NCBI GenBank assembly: GCA_009103225.1
Contig: RHPI01001428.1
Span: 484,054-548,053 of the forward strand
DNA: 64,000 bases
Direction of reading: 5' to 3'
Origin: Chlorokybus atmophyticus
Lineage: Eukaryota; Streptophyta; Chlorokybophyceae; Chlorokybales; Chlorokybaceae
Shown one piece after another: positions 45,301 to 57,790 of this stretch (positions within the stretch are counted from its first letter, which is position 1; each line of letters starts with the position of its first letter). The position numbers and the translations under genes were made by a program. The notes below the pieces were generated by a model, which did no database searches, was not told where the DNA came from, and worked only from the letters and a program-made list of their open reading frames with translations.

Positions 45301-48300
45301 CTGCTGTATTGCGCGATCAGCACTCCAAGGTAGCTCAAGCGTGATGTGCACCCGCCGGCGCGTATTCGCAACTCTTCTATCAGCCTGAGGAGTTGTGGTC
45401 CATAATGTTTTGCAATGTCGCGACACACACAGGTTTGAAGCAAGCAGGAACACGTGATACCTGTAAGGATATACCAGCAGATGCAGCTTCTGAAATCACA
45501 GCGACCAGCTTTTTGCCATCCATGAAAAGCTGCTTTTCGTGCATGTTCTGTAACTCTTGAGCTACACCGTCTGTCTTCCTGAGGCGATACGAAACACCTC
45601 CTTTGGGACCTGCATGCACACATACAGCAGCATGATCACCAATGACTATCTGATACAGCTTGCCTGACGACTGTGCCAAATTAACTAATACTGGTTGTTT
45701 AGCAGCACAACAGGTAGAAAACCTTACCAGCGGATCCGTCCTGTGGGTTGCGCACCAGCAGACCTTTGCGTCCTGTCATTTCAGCAACCGCATCGGGGCC
45801 ACCAAGCTGTCAAAAACATGCAACCTTGTGAGCGTCGACAACGGCAAGCTCGGGTGTGAGGTTGACTGTTCAGGCATGCTTGGTGTACACACATGTAACC
45901 AACCTGATCAATGATCAGGTCCAATGGGTTGTGCGGAAGCTGCAGGGTCCGTGCTACTCTGAGGAGCTCTGCTTTGCGAGCTTGCGCTGCCTCATGTCGT
46001 TGCTGCAATGCCAGGTTGTACTCCTCTTTTGCACGTGCAGCATAAGCATCCTGTCATTGCAACCACCAGTTACCGCAAGTCACCAATCTGCTGGTGTCCT
46101 ACAGTGCAACATCAGACAAGGTTGTGCCCAATCACACTCAGCACACAGCGGCACCATGGCACTCTGTGTAGTAGTTGTAGCCTGTACTTAGCGCATTTCC
46201 TTAGTGCCATTCATTTGAGCTGCCTTCAAGCACAGCCGCCATGTTCATACCTGCACTTGGCAATCTGGACACAGCCATTTGGGTTGCCTGGTCTCCATAG
46301 GAGGCACGAGGCAGGCCATGTGAATGGCAACTTGGCATTTGGTGCACTGAATTAGGCGATCGTCCCGCTGCAGCCAGGCCATAACAATCAGTCCAAGTAG
46401 CTCCGCCAATGATGTATGAACAAGCCTCAATCAAACTCTAGATGGCTCACCTCAGCTCCAGCGCCGCATGCTATACAGGTCTTGTCCAGTGCAATCACTT
46501 CTTCATCAGACCCCGACTCTGTGTCTTTGTCGCTTCCTTCATCACTAGGCAAGGCTTCCAAACCCTCCTCGTCACCTGACTCTGCGTACTTAGCGCGCCC
46601 ACGCAGTGCGCGACCGCGCGATGACCTTGTAGCAGTACGGCTGGTAGCCTCAGCGCGCCTCTTCTGCCGTTCCTGCTTTTCCGCCTTCTCACGGGCAGCT
46701 GTTGCGCAACCACATTTGAACGCTCAGTCACACAGGAATTGTGGCTGAGCAAGCGTCCAGATGACCTCAAAGGATAACGACAACAATTGGGNNNNNNNNN
46801 NNNNNNNNNNNNNNNNNNNNNNNNNNNNNNNNNNNNNNNNNNNNNNNNNNNNNNNNNNNNNNNNNNNNNNNNNNNNNNNNNNNNNNNNNNNNNNNNNNNN
46901 NNNNNNNNNNNNNNNNNNNNNNNNNNNNNNNNNNNNNNNNNNNNNNNNNNNNNNNNNNNNNNGGGGGGTAAACCGGTAGCTATGCCTGACTCACCAACAA
47001 TAGCGGGAGGTTCCGGAGGGAAGGGGTAGTAGTCTTCAATAAACTTGGTGACCAACTCGCGAGGTCCAGAAACAAAGTCCTCCAACTCAGTTCCGTTCTG
47101 CTTCACAACATCCTCCGTTCGCGCTTCTCCAGTGCTTTGCAACCCAATGACTACGCACTTGTTGTCTTTCAATGCCTGCTGCGCCAACTCCACGACTGCT
47201 GGCACTTTTGCAGCAATGCATAGATGACGGAAAAACCTCTGCAACCCACAACACGATGGGGTGAAGACATAAGATGCCAAAGGCCAAAGCGCTGCTGTAG
47301 TCATCAGCCGCCAGCTACAATCAGCCCGCAAGCAACTGACTGGCTTCACAGCACTTGTCAGTGTTACCTGATGTGTGGCCCAGAAGTAACGCCACAAGTG
47401 GTTCTTCTTGGGGCCTCCATCACCAATGGATTCCAGAGCAGCATGAAGCTCCGTACGAAGCTCGGCCCAGAATAGAGCTGACTCGCGATATTGCGCCTGC
47501 AAGCGTGGGTGTTCAAACATGTACCTTGGTGGCAGTAGACCGCAATCTACAGCCGAGTACAACTTACTGTCACTTCTGCGGAAAGGTTGGCATTGACAAC
47601 CTCAAACTCGGCACCTGCAAATGATAGAGTGCGGCAGACATACATTCCCCTGCACAACAAGCCATCATCAGTGTCTGCAAGTAAGGTAGGCGATGTAGTA
47701 TACAATGGCGGTAACAAAAGAACCGCATGCGCAGTACTCTTCGCAAATCAAGAATCAAGCGCACCCTGACGTTGATGACTACCTCTACAACTGCCATACC
47801 TAGCTTTCATGTCCATGGCAATCAGCTCCAGGGCACCAACGCCACCCTTGTCAACAGCTGACAGGAACTCGCTGAACATCTTGAAGGCTGTACCTGGCCC
47901 CCAAAGGCCGAGCCGTGACATGTACCCCAGGTTGCGCGGCTCGGATGCACCGGTAGCTGAGCAGTAGACCACACGAGCCATTGGCAGTTTGTTCTGCAAC
48001 AGGGCCGACAACATCAATGTGTGAATGAGTTTGCTGCTCTGATTGCACAACAATTTAGACAATATCGCAAGGACTAAAACCAAAAATCACATGGAACAGG
48101 ATGTAAATAAATGACATCGCTTTCTGACCGGTAATAATCAGCAATGAACAAGGAAAGTCAAACCTGCAACTCCAGGACTGCTTCCCCTGTCCTGGTTGGT
48201 TGCGCACCAGAGTCTGGCACCAAGTTCTTGGCCTTGTGACACTGCACAGCACGCATGAGCTTGGTCAGGCATGTTCAGGCACTGCATGAACATCCTGCGC

Positions 48301-49860
48301 TAACTCGCAAAGGACTGTGACTGGGTGCTAAACAGCACAAGCACTTGCACAGCATACAAACAGCAGCAAGATCAACGAACCTCATCAAAGACAATGAGGC
48401 CATCGAAATCCTTTCCACACCACTGGATGAGCTGGCTCAAACGCGACCGTCCATTTTCTGATGAAGCAATGAGACTGCTGTATGTTGAGAACACCACGCC
48501 ATCATGGATGCCAACTTCCTTGGAGTCCAACTTTTTGTATGGAGCCTTGTTCAACGCATGTACTGCAAACGGTCACAAGGTCAGCATGTGCATTTACAAA
48601 GCTGGCAACCACAATTTGCAGGCCCATACCTGGTATCTCAGCTGCATTGAGGTCTTCAAGATCTCTCGAAGCATCATATTTGAGGTCCGAGCCTACTGAC
48701 AGCCATATCCCTCGCCTTCGCCCCATCTTCCAGTTCTCCTTTACTAGACCAGCAACAGTACGGCCTTTACCAACACCAGCACCGTCACCAAGGAAAAAGC
48801 CGCCGCGCTGATTGCTGGGCAAAACTTGCTCGTGACGCTGCACCAAGGCAAGGATTGAATTAGTCTTGCCATGACCAGCACTGGTTGGGGCTGTAGCCCT
48901 CCCTGATATAGCTTCCTATGTACACCATGCATGTACAGCAGACCTGGCAAGCATACACGACAGCTTCTAACTGCAGTGCAGAAAGAGCTCCAGTCTCTGC
49001 AATCTCATCCGATATGACAGGGCGGTATGTAACGTCGGGGGGCTCCACAGCAGAAAGAGATGAGGTCTCAACAACAGGATCTGGGTGAGGTTTGCCGATC
49101 GTCCATTTTGCTGGCTTGTACTCCATGAATGTTTCACCGATGGCGTCCTCGGCATCATCTTCCTCATCTTGAGGCTCATCTTCTTGTGCCTACAATATAA
49201 TTTGTGTACATCATCAGCTCAGCCAACACATGCGTGCATGAACAAAGGACATTTACCCTAAGCCGTTTGTATAGCTCCAACTGCTCCTGGTCCAAAATGC
49301 CCGGATAACTGCGTTTTAAACTCTCAAATTGGGCAAGCTGACTGTAGTCTGGTACTCCGCCGTAGCCTTGGCCGAGACCATTTGTCCTGAGACCCGCACC
49401 GGACAGCATACTTAGCCGCTCTCGGATAGCCTGCTCTCGTGCTGCATTTCTTGCCAGCTCTACCCACTGTGTCTCTGACAACGCCTGCACTCACACCAAC
49501 GCACATTGCCTGCTTGGTCAGCTGCCCACAACACGCGATGCGGCCACAGTGAACAGTTTGCTAAGCACCTGCGGTGTGTTGCATTTTGGGCAGCAGAAAC
49601 GTGAAAGCCCTTGCGTCACATTTAGGATCTGCCTGCAGTTTGTGTTGGCGCATGGGACCTGCACAATATATCAGCAGCGCAAGTCCGACAAATTGATAAC
49701 TGAACATAAACCCGCAGACTGGCAGGTACCTGAAACTTTGGCATGGCACGCTGCTGGTGCACAGGCACACCCTGCACCATGTGACATTTTGGACATGCAA
49801 ACTTGTGAGCACCATCTGGCACGTTCAGCAGCTGCCCACAGCCGGCGCAGTGCACCTGGT
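42347..49860 (-). CDS. FGT1: FORGETTER1 / strawberry notch-like helicase with LSD1-type zinc ribbons and PHD finger
   Basis: A chromatin-associated SF2-type helicase; the Arabidopsis protein maintains heat-stress memory. N-terminal zinc ribbons are HCAGCGQLL - CPKC (49858-49735) and CANTNC - FCCPKC (about 49650-49560). Then come [20 protein letters not shown] (about 49110), Walker [12 protein letters not shown] (about 48790) and the DECH box, split by an intron (FDE near 48385, CHKAKNL near 48240). [11 protein letters not shown] is near 47965. The PHD finger is CIACG (about 46465) plus CTKC-x4-H-x2-C and CPDC (46370-46250). The helicase C half has [21 protein letters not shown]-type motifs (about 45500) and [19 protein letters not shown] (about 45300). 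The C-terminus continues through [14 protein letters not shown] (about 44040) and [12 protein letters not shown] to the stop at 42347. The start codon is probably in an unidentified exon upstream of 49860. Confidence 0.9.
44622..44676. repeat. 22-bp inverted repeat (one mismatch) in a FORGETTER1 intron
   Basis: Arms 44622-44643 and 44655-44676 pair over 22 bp with one mismatch and an 11-base loop. It lies in the intron between the exons near 45070 and 44595. Confidence 0.75.
46792..46962. other. Assembly gap (171 N) inside FORGETTER1
   Basis: The gap lies between the exon ending [18 protein letters not shown] and the PHD-finger exons, in the low-complexity linker or an intron. A G run borders it on the right. 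Some linker sequence may be missing. Confidence 0.95.
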
Positions 49861-51935
49861 GAAGCACACAACGTATTTGCACAAGCCTTGATCAGGCAGC
49901 TACGGTTGTAAAGTTGAACTGTCTCAAATGGAATTGTTCCCCTGCTGGTTATCAATCGCAACTCCAGTGAGCTGCTTTGGAAGCGTCATGCCTGCCACTG
50001 TCCCAAGCACGCATCCATCTCACCGGTTCTTAAATCTGAAGTTACTTGCTGCAGTGACCACAGCACAAACTGACGGCTACTAACCAGCAGTCTATGAGTA
50101 AACTTCCCAAGTGGTAAGCCCATTCGGTATGCTAGATGCGAACTGAAGTAAGCATGTACAGAACTGGATGGCATGCAACACTGGCGTGCAAACAGCTGCG
50201 TTGAAACCCATAAGGTTGCTGCACAGTACACCGACTACTGGCATCATCTCTGTATGCAAGTAGCGCACTATGGACCGAGCACCAAAGTGCACGTGCACAA
50301 CAGACGCAGAAACGCAACGGTGCACACGTACACAGGCATGCTTTGGTTGCCTGTGTACCAGTGCTGACAACCAGCACTCTGGAGGCAACGCAAAGTGCTT
50401 GGAAAGCAGAGTGTTGACAACCCAACGTGTGTGTGTCAAATACAGACCAGAGCTGCGTTGAGTGTGCCTCATGTTGTATAGATTCACACTGCCTGTGCCG
50501 CAGGTGGGGGAACCCGTGTGTTGTAGCCAACTGCCATTGTAACATTGAACCAATTGCTTCCAATTTGCATTAAAGCTTTGCTCGCTTCAAACCCAACTAG
50601 TGCACTGCGACAAGCCTGAATGATAGTCACACAGACGCTCTGAAACTGGTAGCAACCAGAACAGTGCCAGAGTCTTGGGTAAGCCTATGCTTGATAAAAA
50701 GCACACAGCAAAAACCAACTGGACAACAGCCACCTTGTACAAGGCACTGCTTCCAATCACCTGCAGCATGGTCGTTCAAGTTGACTGCACAGCTGCCCAG
50801 GTAGTGCGTCCAACCTGACCTCCAGCTTCAAAACCATGCCATACGCGGTAGCGCGCCTTTTCCAGTGACACTCAAGGGACGAATCCCAGCACCTCTTGGG
50901 CCCGCAGCGGTCACCACCTCCCGCACCGACACCGCTGGCCCTGCCGCCGCCCCGGTTAGGGTTAGCTACTGGCGCCGTACCCCTTCCCCCCTGGATCTCC
51001 CTCCTGGCACCAGCAACAGAATATTTGGTATCCTACCCTTGATGTGCCGTGCACAAGCCCTGCAGCCCCGGACACCAGTGCCAAGCGTCGAAAGTATCAA
51101 GACAACGACTATCTCTGCCAGAACTCGACGCCTCGGAGTGCAAAACAAGTAACCGCGCAGAAATTCAAAAGCTTGGCGGGAGTTCGGACTAGCTTGCGCC
51201 AGTTTTCCCGGCGCCAGTAAAAGAGCCGCTGCGCTGCTCACAGTCGCAACTGGCAGTGCCACTGTGCAGGGCCAACAATCAGCAGGTAACCTAATGCCTA
51301 CTGGCATTAGATCTCTCCGCTCTGTCGCTACACGTGGCTCGAATTAGGTAAGTCGGGACACAAAACGGGGAAACCCGGGTCGGGACGCGAAAAACGAGAG
51401 GAAAAGGTTGCGTCGGGACGCAAAACACGGCAAGAAAGTGCCGCGTCGGGACATAAAAACAACGGACGACCCGATATAGTGGTATCAAGTATGGAACAGT
51501 CACGAAGCTAATGGGGAAATGCTTATGCCGGCTGTCTGAGATTGTAGCTGACCGACGGTCACGATCGACGCTAGCAACGTCGACATACTCGTTGTAGCGG
51601 GTGAATGTTGTTGATCTGCACCGATGATCCCGGTGGCGTCGACGTGTTCAGTCTGCGCTGTGAATGTGCGTCCTAACGGGGTTTATCAGCTGTTAGGACG
51701 CGGAGGTTGTTGTGTGCATCACGTCGAGATGGCGTATGTTGACCGTTGTCAACAGCCGTTTCCGCTCGTGTGCTGAGGGTGGGATGACGTCGATGAGACA
51801 GAGGCACGCAGCTAAACCCGTCGTCAGTGCGCGATATCGACGTTGTGCAACGGTGTGCGCTTTTGAAAATTTGGTAGGGGAGGGCGGTGAGTGTGCAAAC
51901 AGCATAGGTGTCTGGTGTTGTGGGCGGTGGCGACA
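49861..51935. promoter_or_regulatory. Region between FORGETTER1 (-) and gene A copy 2 (+)
   Basis: It should hold the first exon(s), leader and promoter of FORGETTER1 and the promoter of the second A gene. I could not settle a FORGETTER1 start. The array of GTCGGGAC repeats (51352-51452) and a 9-bp inverted repeat near 51670-51701 are the only clear structures. Confidence 0.4.
51352..51452. repeat. Four-copy GTCGGGAC array
   Basis: GTCGGGAC occurs at 51352, 51379, 51412 and 51445, spaced 27, 33 and 33 bp. Each copy is followed by a short purine-pyrimidine pair and a run of A (for example GCAAAAC). Confidence 0.75.
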
Positions 51936-52723
51936 ATGGCGGAGGAGATTGATGTAGCAACGCTCGTTGAGCAGCAGCGGCAGAAGCTTGCTGAGTTAGA
52001 GGCTGCTCGCAAGGAGCGATGTGCAAGCCAGAAAGATTATGCCAGGCGGCGCTGCAAGGAGGACAAGTATGTCGTCAACCAGCTCAGGGAGGAGTTGGGT
52101 TTGAAGAAGTCCAGGATGAATGCCACAGGGGTCTTTATGTATGCCTTAACGTCTGGCAATACGTGGAGCTGGGTCGGCGACCACCTAGTTATGAATCGGA
52201 TGGCAGGAGTGAGTGTATACATGCTGCCGGTGGCGCAGTGTTGAGCATAAGTGTTTGGACTGATATACAGGAGATTCTGTGTCTAAGTGCATCCTTGTTT
52301 TGTGCTGCAGGATGTGCCACGTCTGCTTGCAAGTTCAACACCACTCCGCTGTGAGGAGGTGCTCATAGTTGGTTAGTTGTGTGCATCGTTGGCGCTGCAA
52401 TTGCATTGGTGGCTGACTAGTTGTGTATGCAGAACGATGATGATGTGGATATTGATCCATCTGAGTCTGAGGACGAAGACCAAGAGAACATCCCACCAGC
52501 GTCTCAGCTAAATAAACGACAGAAGTCTTACCATGCGTCCGGACAGCAGCAAGTCCCATCTTTAGCTGCCCTGCAGCAACAACCATACAATTCCCGCATC
52601 AATCGTGACGGCAATCGCGTCCTGCTTGGTCCTAACATAGCCAGACTCAATGGCAATGCAAGGTCTATTCCGAGGACGCCCAAAACTCCGGGGGCCCAGG
52701 CGCAAGGTGGGCGCATGCCGTAG
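51936..52723 (+). CDS. Gene A (copy 2): small coiled-coil/disordered protein upstream of gene B
   Basis: Three phased exons, 51936-52208, 52311-52367 and 52433-52723, give 206 residues. The N-terminus is a charged coiled coil (EEIDVATLVEQQRQKLAELE), then basic (DYARRRCKEDKYVV), then FMYALTSGNTWSW. This parallels YALTHGLMWRL in the copy at 5113. The tail is acidic and then Pro/Gln/Arg-rich (SEDEDQENIPPASQ). The middle exon is short and its donor (GTTGGT) is not strong. No family is recognised. Position and order match copy 1, but the sequences are strongly diverged, so this is a different lineage of the same module rather than a recent duplicate. Confidence 0.65.
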
Positions 52724-52840
52724 TAGGTTCAGACAGACAGCTTGACAGGAACATCTTCAACTGCATGTTGATGTTGAGCTACTGGATGTTAGCAGATTGG
52801 TATAGCACGAGTGTCAATTTGGTGTACCCTTTGCCTAGTG

Positions 52841-55800
52841 ATGGACATTGATGTGAATTGTGCTGTTGGTGCAGAGTTTGCACCTGCTGTGAGTGTGGAC
52901 TCAACGCCTGTGCATGCTGCGATTCCTACGTGTAGACAGACCCGAATATTCAGCCAAGTTGAGGTATCACACTCTGTGCACCGCTTGTGTTTACGTTAAC
53001 AGCTGCTGTAGTCAATAGACGTGTGGTCTAAAAATGAAGGGACTGCCTGTCTAGAGTTGCATAGATCCACTAAGTGCCGCTTGGTGTGGGCAATGTAATA
53101 TGTTTAGGGGGGTTGTGTGCAATCACAACGCTCGTCATGCATGCATACCAGCTTAGCTGTCTCATAGTCTGGCAGATGGTGAACTCATTGCTGTACATAT
53201 TGGGTAGGAGTGTCAGTGTGGGTTATATACTACTACTGGCGATGAGATTGCGCTGTTGTTGTCTATATTGGTCTCATCACTGTGGTGCTTGGCTAGTTTC
53301 TTCGGCAAGAAGTTCTACGCCTGACGACCGAGCTGGACACCGCTCGTGTGGAGCGCGACGGGATGTGCGCTGAGGCGGAGGTACTGAGACAGGCTGTGCG
53401 CGACAGAGAGGTGCCTGTGCAAACATCTGCGAGCACGGCGCTCGAACGGGCTCAGCGGGAGGCTTGTCGTTGGCATTCAAAATGGCAGGTGCGTATGACA
53501 ACCTGGTATAATGTTGATGGAATGCCCTGGTGCATTCTGCGTTGTTGAGACAACAACCACCCTAGGACCCTGCCAATCTGCTGTCATCTTTACCTGTCAG
53601 TGCGGTGATCTGAGATCAGTTTGGTCCTGCAGGAAGCTGATGAGCGGTTGGCAGCGCAGCAAACACGGCATGACGCGCAACGTGAGGAGGATGCGTGCCA
53701 ATTAGAGGAGGCGCATGAGGAGGCGGATCACCTATTACAGCATGTTCAGGTTAGTGTATGTATGGGGTGATCAACCATGCTCGTAGAGCATGAATGGGCA
53801 TGGGCTAAATTTGGGGTTGACATGTTGTATAGTTGCTGGAGACCAGTGTGCAGGAGGAGGTAGATCAGTACAAAAGCGAGAAACAGCAGCGTCTGTCGGC
53901 AGAGCAAGACAGGGACGGTTACCGCATGCGACTGGTGGAGCTTGAGGAGGTAATCACTGGGCTGCGCGATACAATGCGAAGCCGGAGGGTGGCGCAACCC
54001 TCTGCGCATGATGCACAGGTGGCGGAGGAGGTCCGATTATTATATGTGGACGAGGTGACGGCTGCAGCGCAAGAGGAAGTAGCTGATCCTCTTGCTCGTG
54101 CGGTGAAAGATGTAGCGGCGCAACTGCTGCAACGGGATGCCGTGGTGCTCCTCACCGCTGTAGCTGCAAAATACAATGTCAAACAAGCCCGGGTGTTGTT
54201 GAGAGCAGTGCAATCCAGAATTCCGGGTGCAACCATGCACGTGACTGGTGCGAAACAGCAAGGGACGCTGCTCATTGCAGCTTGGGCTGACCCCTTGGCC
54301 TGTCTGCTACGGCATGCCATAAGGGTGACTGATGTGCCAACTACCACGCAGTCCAAAGGGAGTGGTCCCGCCTCACCAGACGGAGATGAAGTGCCGGCAG
54401 CAGTGTTGCGTACCTTGAATAGGCTCATGGATGTGGAACGCAAACGGCTGGTGGAGCGCAACAGAATGGACCACGACTTGCGCTTCGTCGATTGGCTTGT
54501 GGAATGGGAGACATCCGGGGCGACATTACGCAAGGTCTTTGGTGCCTTGACAGGCTACAACGTGATGGAGCGAGTGAAGACACCCGGGGAGCGGCATGCG
54601 CACTCTCTGGCAGTCCTGCGAAACAAAACTCTGTTTCTCACGCACTCTGCTGTGTATGCAAGGAGCCGGTGGGCCTCCTCTCCTGTTCATATGGCAGTCA
54701 GTGATGCTGTGGATGCTGCAACCAACGGGAACAAGCTCATCAAGACACTTAATCGTATTGGAGTCGCAACCAGCAGGAGCCACTTGGACCGTCACGTACA
54801 TCGCCGGGCATTGCACAACCTCAAATCGCCTGCTCGACTGCAGCCGCAGCCAGGGATGCATGTACTCGCATCCATTGACAACATGGATGTCCGTGCGGGA
54901 CATCAGGCAAAGTACAAAGGAAGAACTACTGGTGATATACATGCTACATCAACTCAGCTCACCTCTACCAGCGGCCGACAATGCACTGGGCCTCTCGAAT
55001 TGGAGGTGAGCTCCAATGTCATCTGCCTAGGACGTGTGCATGCGCGCAGCCATCATCATTGTTGGTTTCACTTACATGTTGTCGCCTGGCATGGACAGCG
55101 TACGCGCAATCGCACATTGATGGAGGCCATGATATCTGCGCCATTGTCAGAGGCTATGCCGCCCCCACCACCACGCCCTCGTCAGACCGCCACAGTTCGC
55201 AGCGAACCTATCCTGAATTTGATGCCAGCTGAGACTGCCGCCCTCAACTCGTTCAAGGTCTCTATGCACAACACTGTGGTGTTTCGAATGCGTCAGGAGC
55301 AGCAGGCGTCACTGCCTACACTCAAGGACGACTGGGCGCGCTATCTGCACAGTGCACAAAGCGAGGAGCCAACTGTGCCCAATGACATTGAGTACCTTCC
55401 GGTGCTGCCCTTTTGCCCTGACAAGATCGATAACCTGAAGATAGCCTTGCTCCAGCTGCGTTGCAAGGTGCACTTGAGTGACACGCAAAGCAAGATCTGC
55501 GTCACGGGAGACCAAAAGACATTTGCACTAATGGTAGCGCTGAAGAAGGCGGAGCCAGGATATTGGGACTGGTTGGTTCCTATTCCTGGAGACTTTCATG
55601 TGCTCATGAATATGCAGCCCGTGTTGATGAAGATGGCATGGGATGCCGGTCTCGATGCTTTATCACTGGAGGGCGGCTTCTCCAACTCGACAGCGCGTAA
55701 CCACCTGGTTGAAGGTTTGCATTGGAAGCGCATCCACAACTTCTTGTGCAAAGGTTGGGAGGCTGTGTACCGGCGCATGCAAGACCTGTGGTGGGAGCAA

Positions 55801-57503
55801 GAGAGCGCAGTCAACAAACAGATATGCGAACAAGACTGGGCGCAGCATGGTGTATTGGCCACCAAGCCACGCCGATTGATTGAAATATTTTGTGAAGACA
55901 AGGCAAACTATGATGCTACATGGCAGTTCTGGTGGAGCTTCGTCGATAGAGACATGCTGCATTACCTCGGCCTGTTCTGTGCTGTGCGAAAAAAAATCTG
56001 GCACCTGAGGCTGGCGAGCTGGAAAGGTCTTAGCCCACTGCCGTTTGCCTGGGACCGATTCAACTACCAGAAAGTGATGACACTGCACTTAGCGGAACTC
56101 CAGACCATGCCTGCCTCACTCCTGGAAATGCTGGCTGCCGGAGGCTTTGCAGTGAGCTTGACAGGCACGCCAGGACGGTTGGTGGCTCTGGACGAGGCAC
56201 ACGAGTGTCTTGTTAACCGAGACATGAAGATGACATTATACAAGCCCACTACTGAGATGCTTAGGCAAAAGTCCCAGTACCTCGGGGAGCGCAGCCAATC
56301 CCAGAAGCAACTGAGTCGGCAGTTACTTCTGGAGACAGAGCCAACCAACCATGACATGGATACTGATGCTGATGATGACAGCCATAGGGTGCTGCGCACT
56401 CTGGCTGCAGATGCCTCGCATTGCGGGAGCGACATCGGGTACATGGTTGATCTACTGAGTACTAGTAAAGCTTTAGCTAGGCCGCCCTGCCAGGACTTGA
56501 CCTGATCGGTCTGGCGGTAACGGAGAGGTGGGATATGGCGTTGAAGGAGGTCACAGTGCAGGTGGCGCAGCACTCACGGGCAGGATCACGCCCTCCATTC
56601 ATCAACCTCACACGCCTCCAGGAGCATGTCGCAAGAATGCACCAGCTGCACAGCATTACTGTCGGACGGCGTAGTTGGTTGCTGCTGCTAGTGTATGCTG
56701 CCACCGGCAGCGACTACACGTCATTCATTGGCGGCATCTCAAAGCAGTTCATCTGGAGAACAGTCATGGCTCAGCATGCAGACTTCATCACTGGAGGCGT
56801 CAATGAACAAGAGCACGAGATGTGCTTTGCAGTGCTACGCTTGCTGGGCTGTTCCTACTTTGAAAAGTACCGTTCGTCCTTCGACTCTGGGACTCCTGCC
56901 TCACTGTACTTCGAACTGCACGGCGCACACGCTACTACCAGTGACAAGGTGTTTTTAGGGGACTGGCTTGAAGCTATTCACAAGACTATATGGAAAAAAA
57001 CCGCCACTCCACGTGACACTATTCCTACAGTCGATGCCCTATGGCTGCATGCCTTACGCTCGGTATATGCAGTCCAAATGTGGATGCAGAGTTGTGAACA
57101 AGACATGCATCTACCGGAGTTGACGGAGTATGGTTTTAAGCTGGATGATGGCGTGTGGTGTGCAGTGCAGGATCTTTCAGAAAACATGGCAGCAGCCATT
57201 ACTCGTCGACAAGTGCTCATGCATGGGTGCGTATGCAAGGTTGGACGTTGCAACAGCAAGAGATGCAAGTGCCGAAAGGCTGGCAAGTCATGCACGGACA
57301 GCTGCTCATGCATTGGGTGCAAAAACCACCTCAACGGCTGCTCGGCGAATGAGACTGTGGAACCTGCGGCATGCACCGTTGAGGAACCACAAAACCAACA
57401 AGCAATAGCAGAACCTAGCAGGCACGAAGATTGGACGTTGGAGGACAGCAATGATGACAGCGACGTGGAGGACTTGACCAACATGGACATGTACGACATC
57501 TAG
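52841..57503 (+). CDS. Gene B (copy 2): coiled coil + RNase H-like + CXC protein, PIN-like segment missing
   Basis: Probable start at the ATG at 52841. Small coiled-coil exons (about 52841-52965, 53297-53486, 53633-53750) lead into a long exon from about 53830. The candidate RNase H-like core has TGDQKTF (D near 55509), PGDFH (D at 55591) and DEAHE (E at 56194). Spacing is 27 and about 201 residues, close to copy 1. An intron near 55004-55100 lies where copy 1 has its gypsy-bearing intron. The C-terminal part (56535-57503) has ATGSDYTSFIGG, matching GTGCDYTSFIAS in copy 1. Then comes the CXC domain (CVCKVGRCNSKRCKCRKAG, about 57229) and an acidic tail. Between 56505 and 56535 a stop and a frame change mark a deletion of the PIN-like region, about 1.2 kb relative to copy 1. 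An unseen intron could bridge it, but the domain would still be absent. Confidence 0.65.
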
Positions 57504-57567
57504 TCTATGCACACCATGACCGACCCTGTGTTGTGACATTCCGTCGCTGCACCTGCCCAAACCCTCC

Positions 57568-57605
57568 ACGCCGCCGCGGCCGCCGCCACCGCCGCCGCCG
57601 CCGCC
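57568..57605. repeat. GCC/CCG trinucleotide repeat
   Basis: A short CCG-rich microsatellite just downstream of gene B copy 2. Confidence 0.8.
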
Positions 57606-57790
57606 AAGCAATCCAGCATAGCGTGTCGCGGATGAGTCGACACCTTTAGGGGTCGCTACCAGCGTATTATTATTCACACACATTATTAGGGTTTGGTGCT
57701 GACTTTTAGGGTTAGTGTCAACTTGTGCTGTTGGTTGCACTGAGTTGATTCCATATCAGGTTGATTGCTTCACGCGTGCAAGCAGCGTCC

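Noticed and set aside
57640-57720. TTAGGG words near 57680-57715 as telomeric repeats
   Set aside because: Only isolated copies, not a tandem array.
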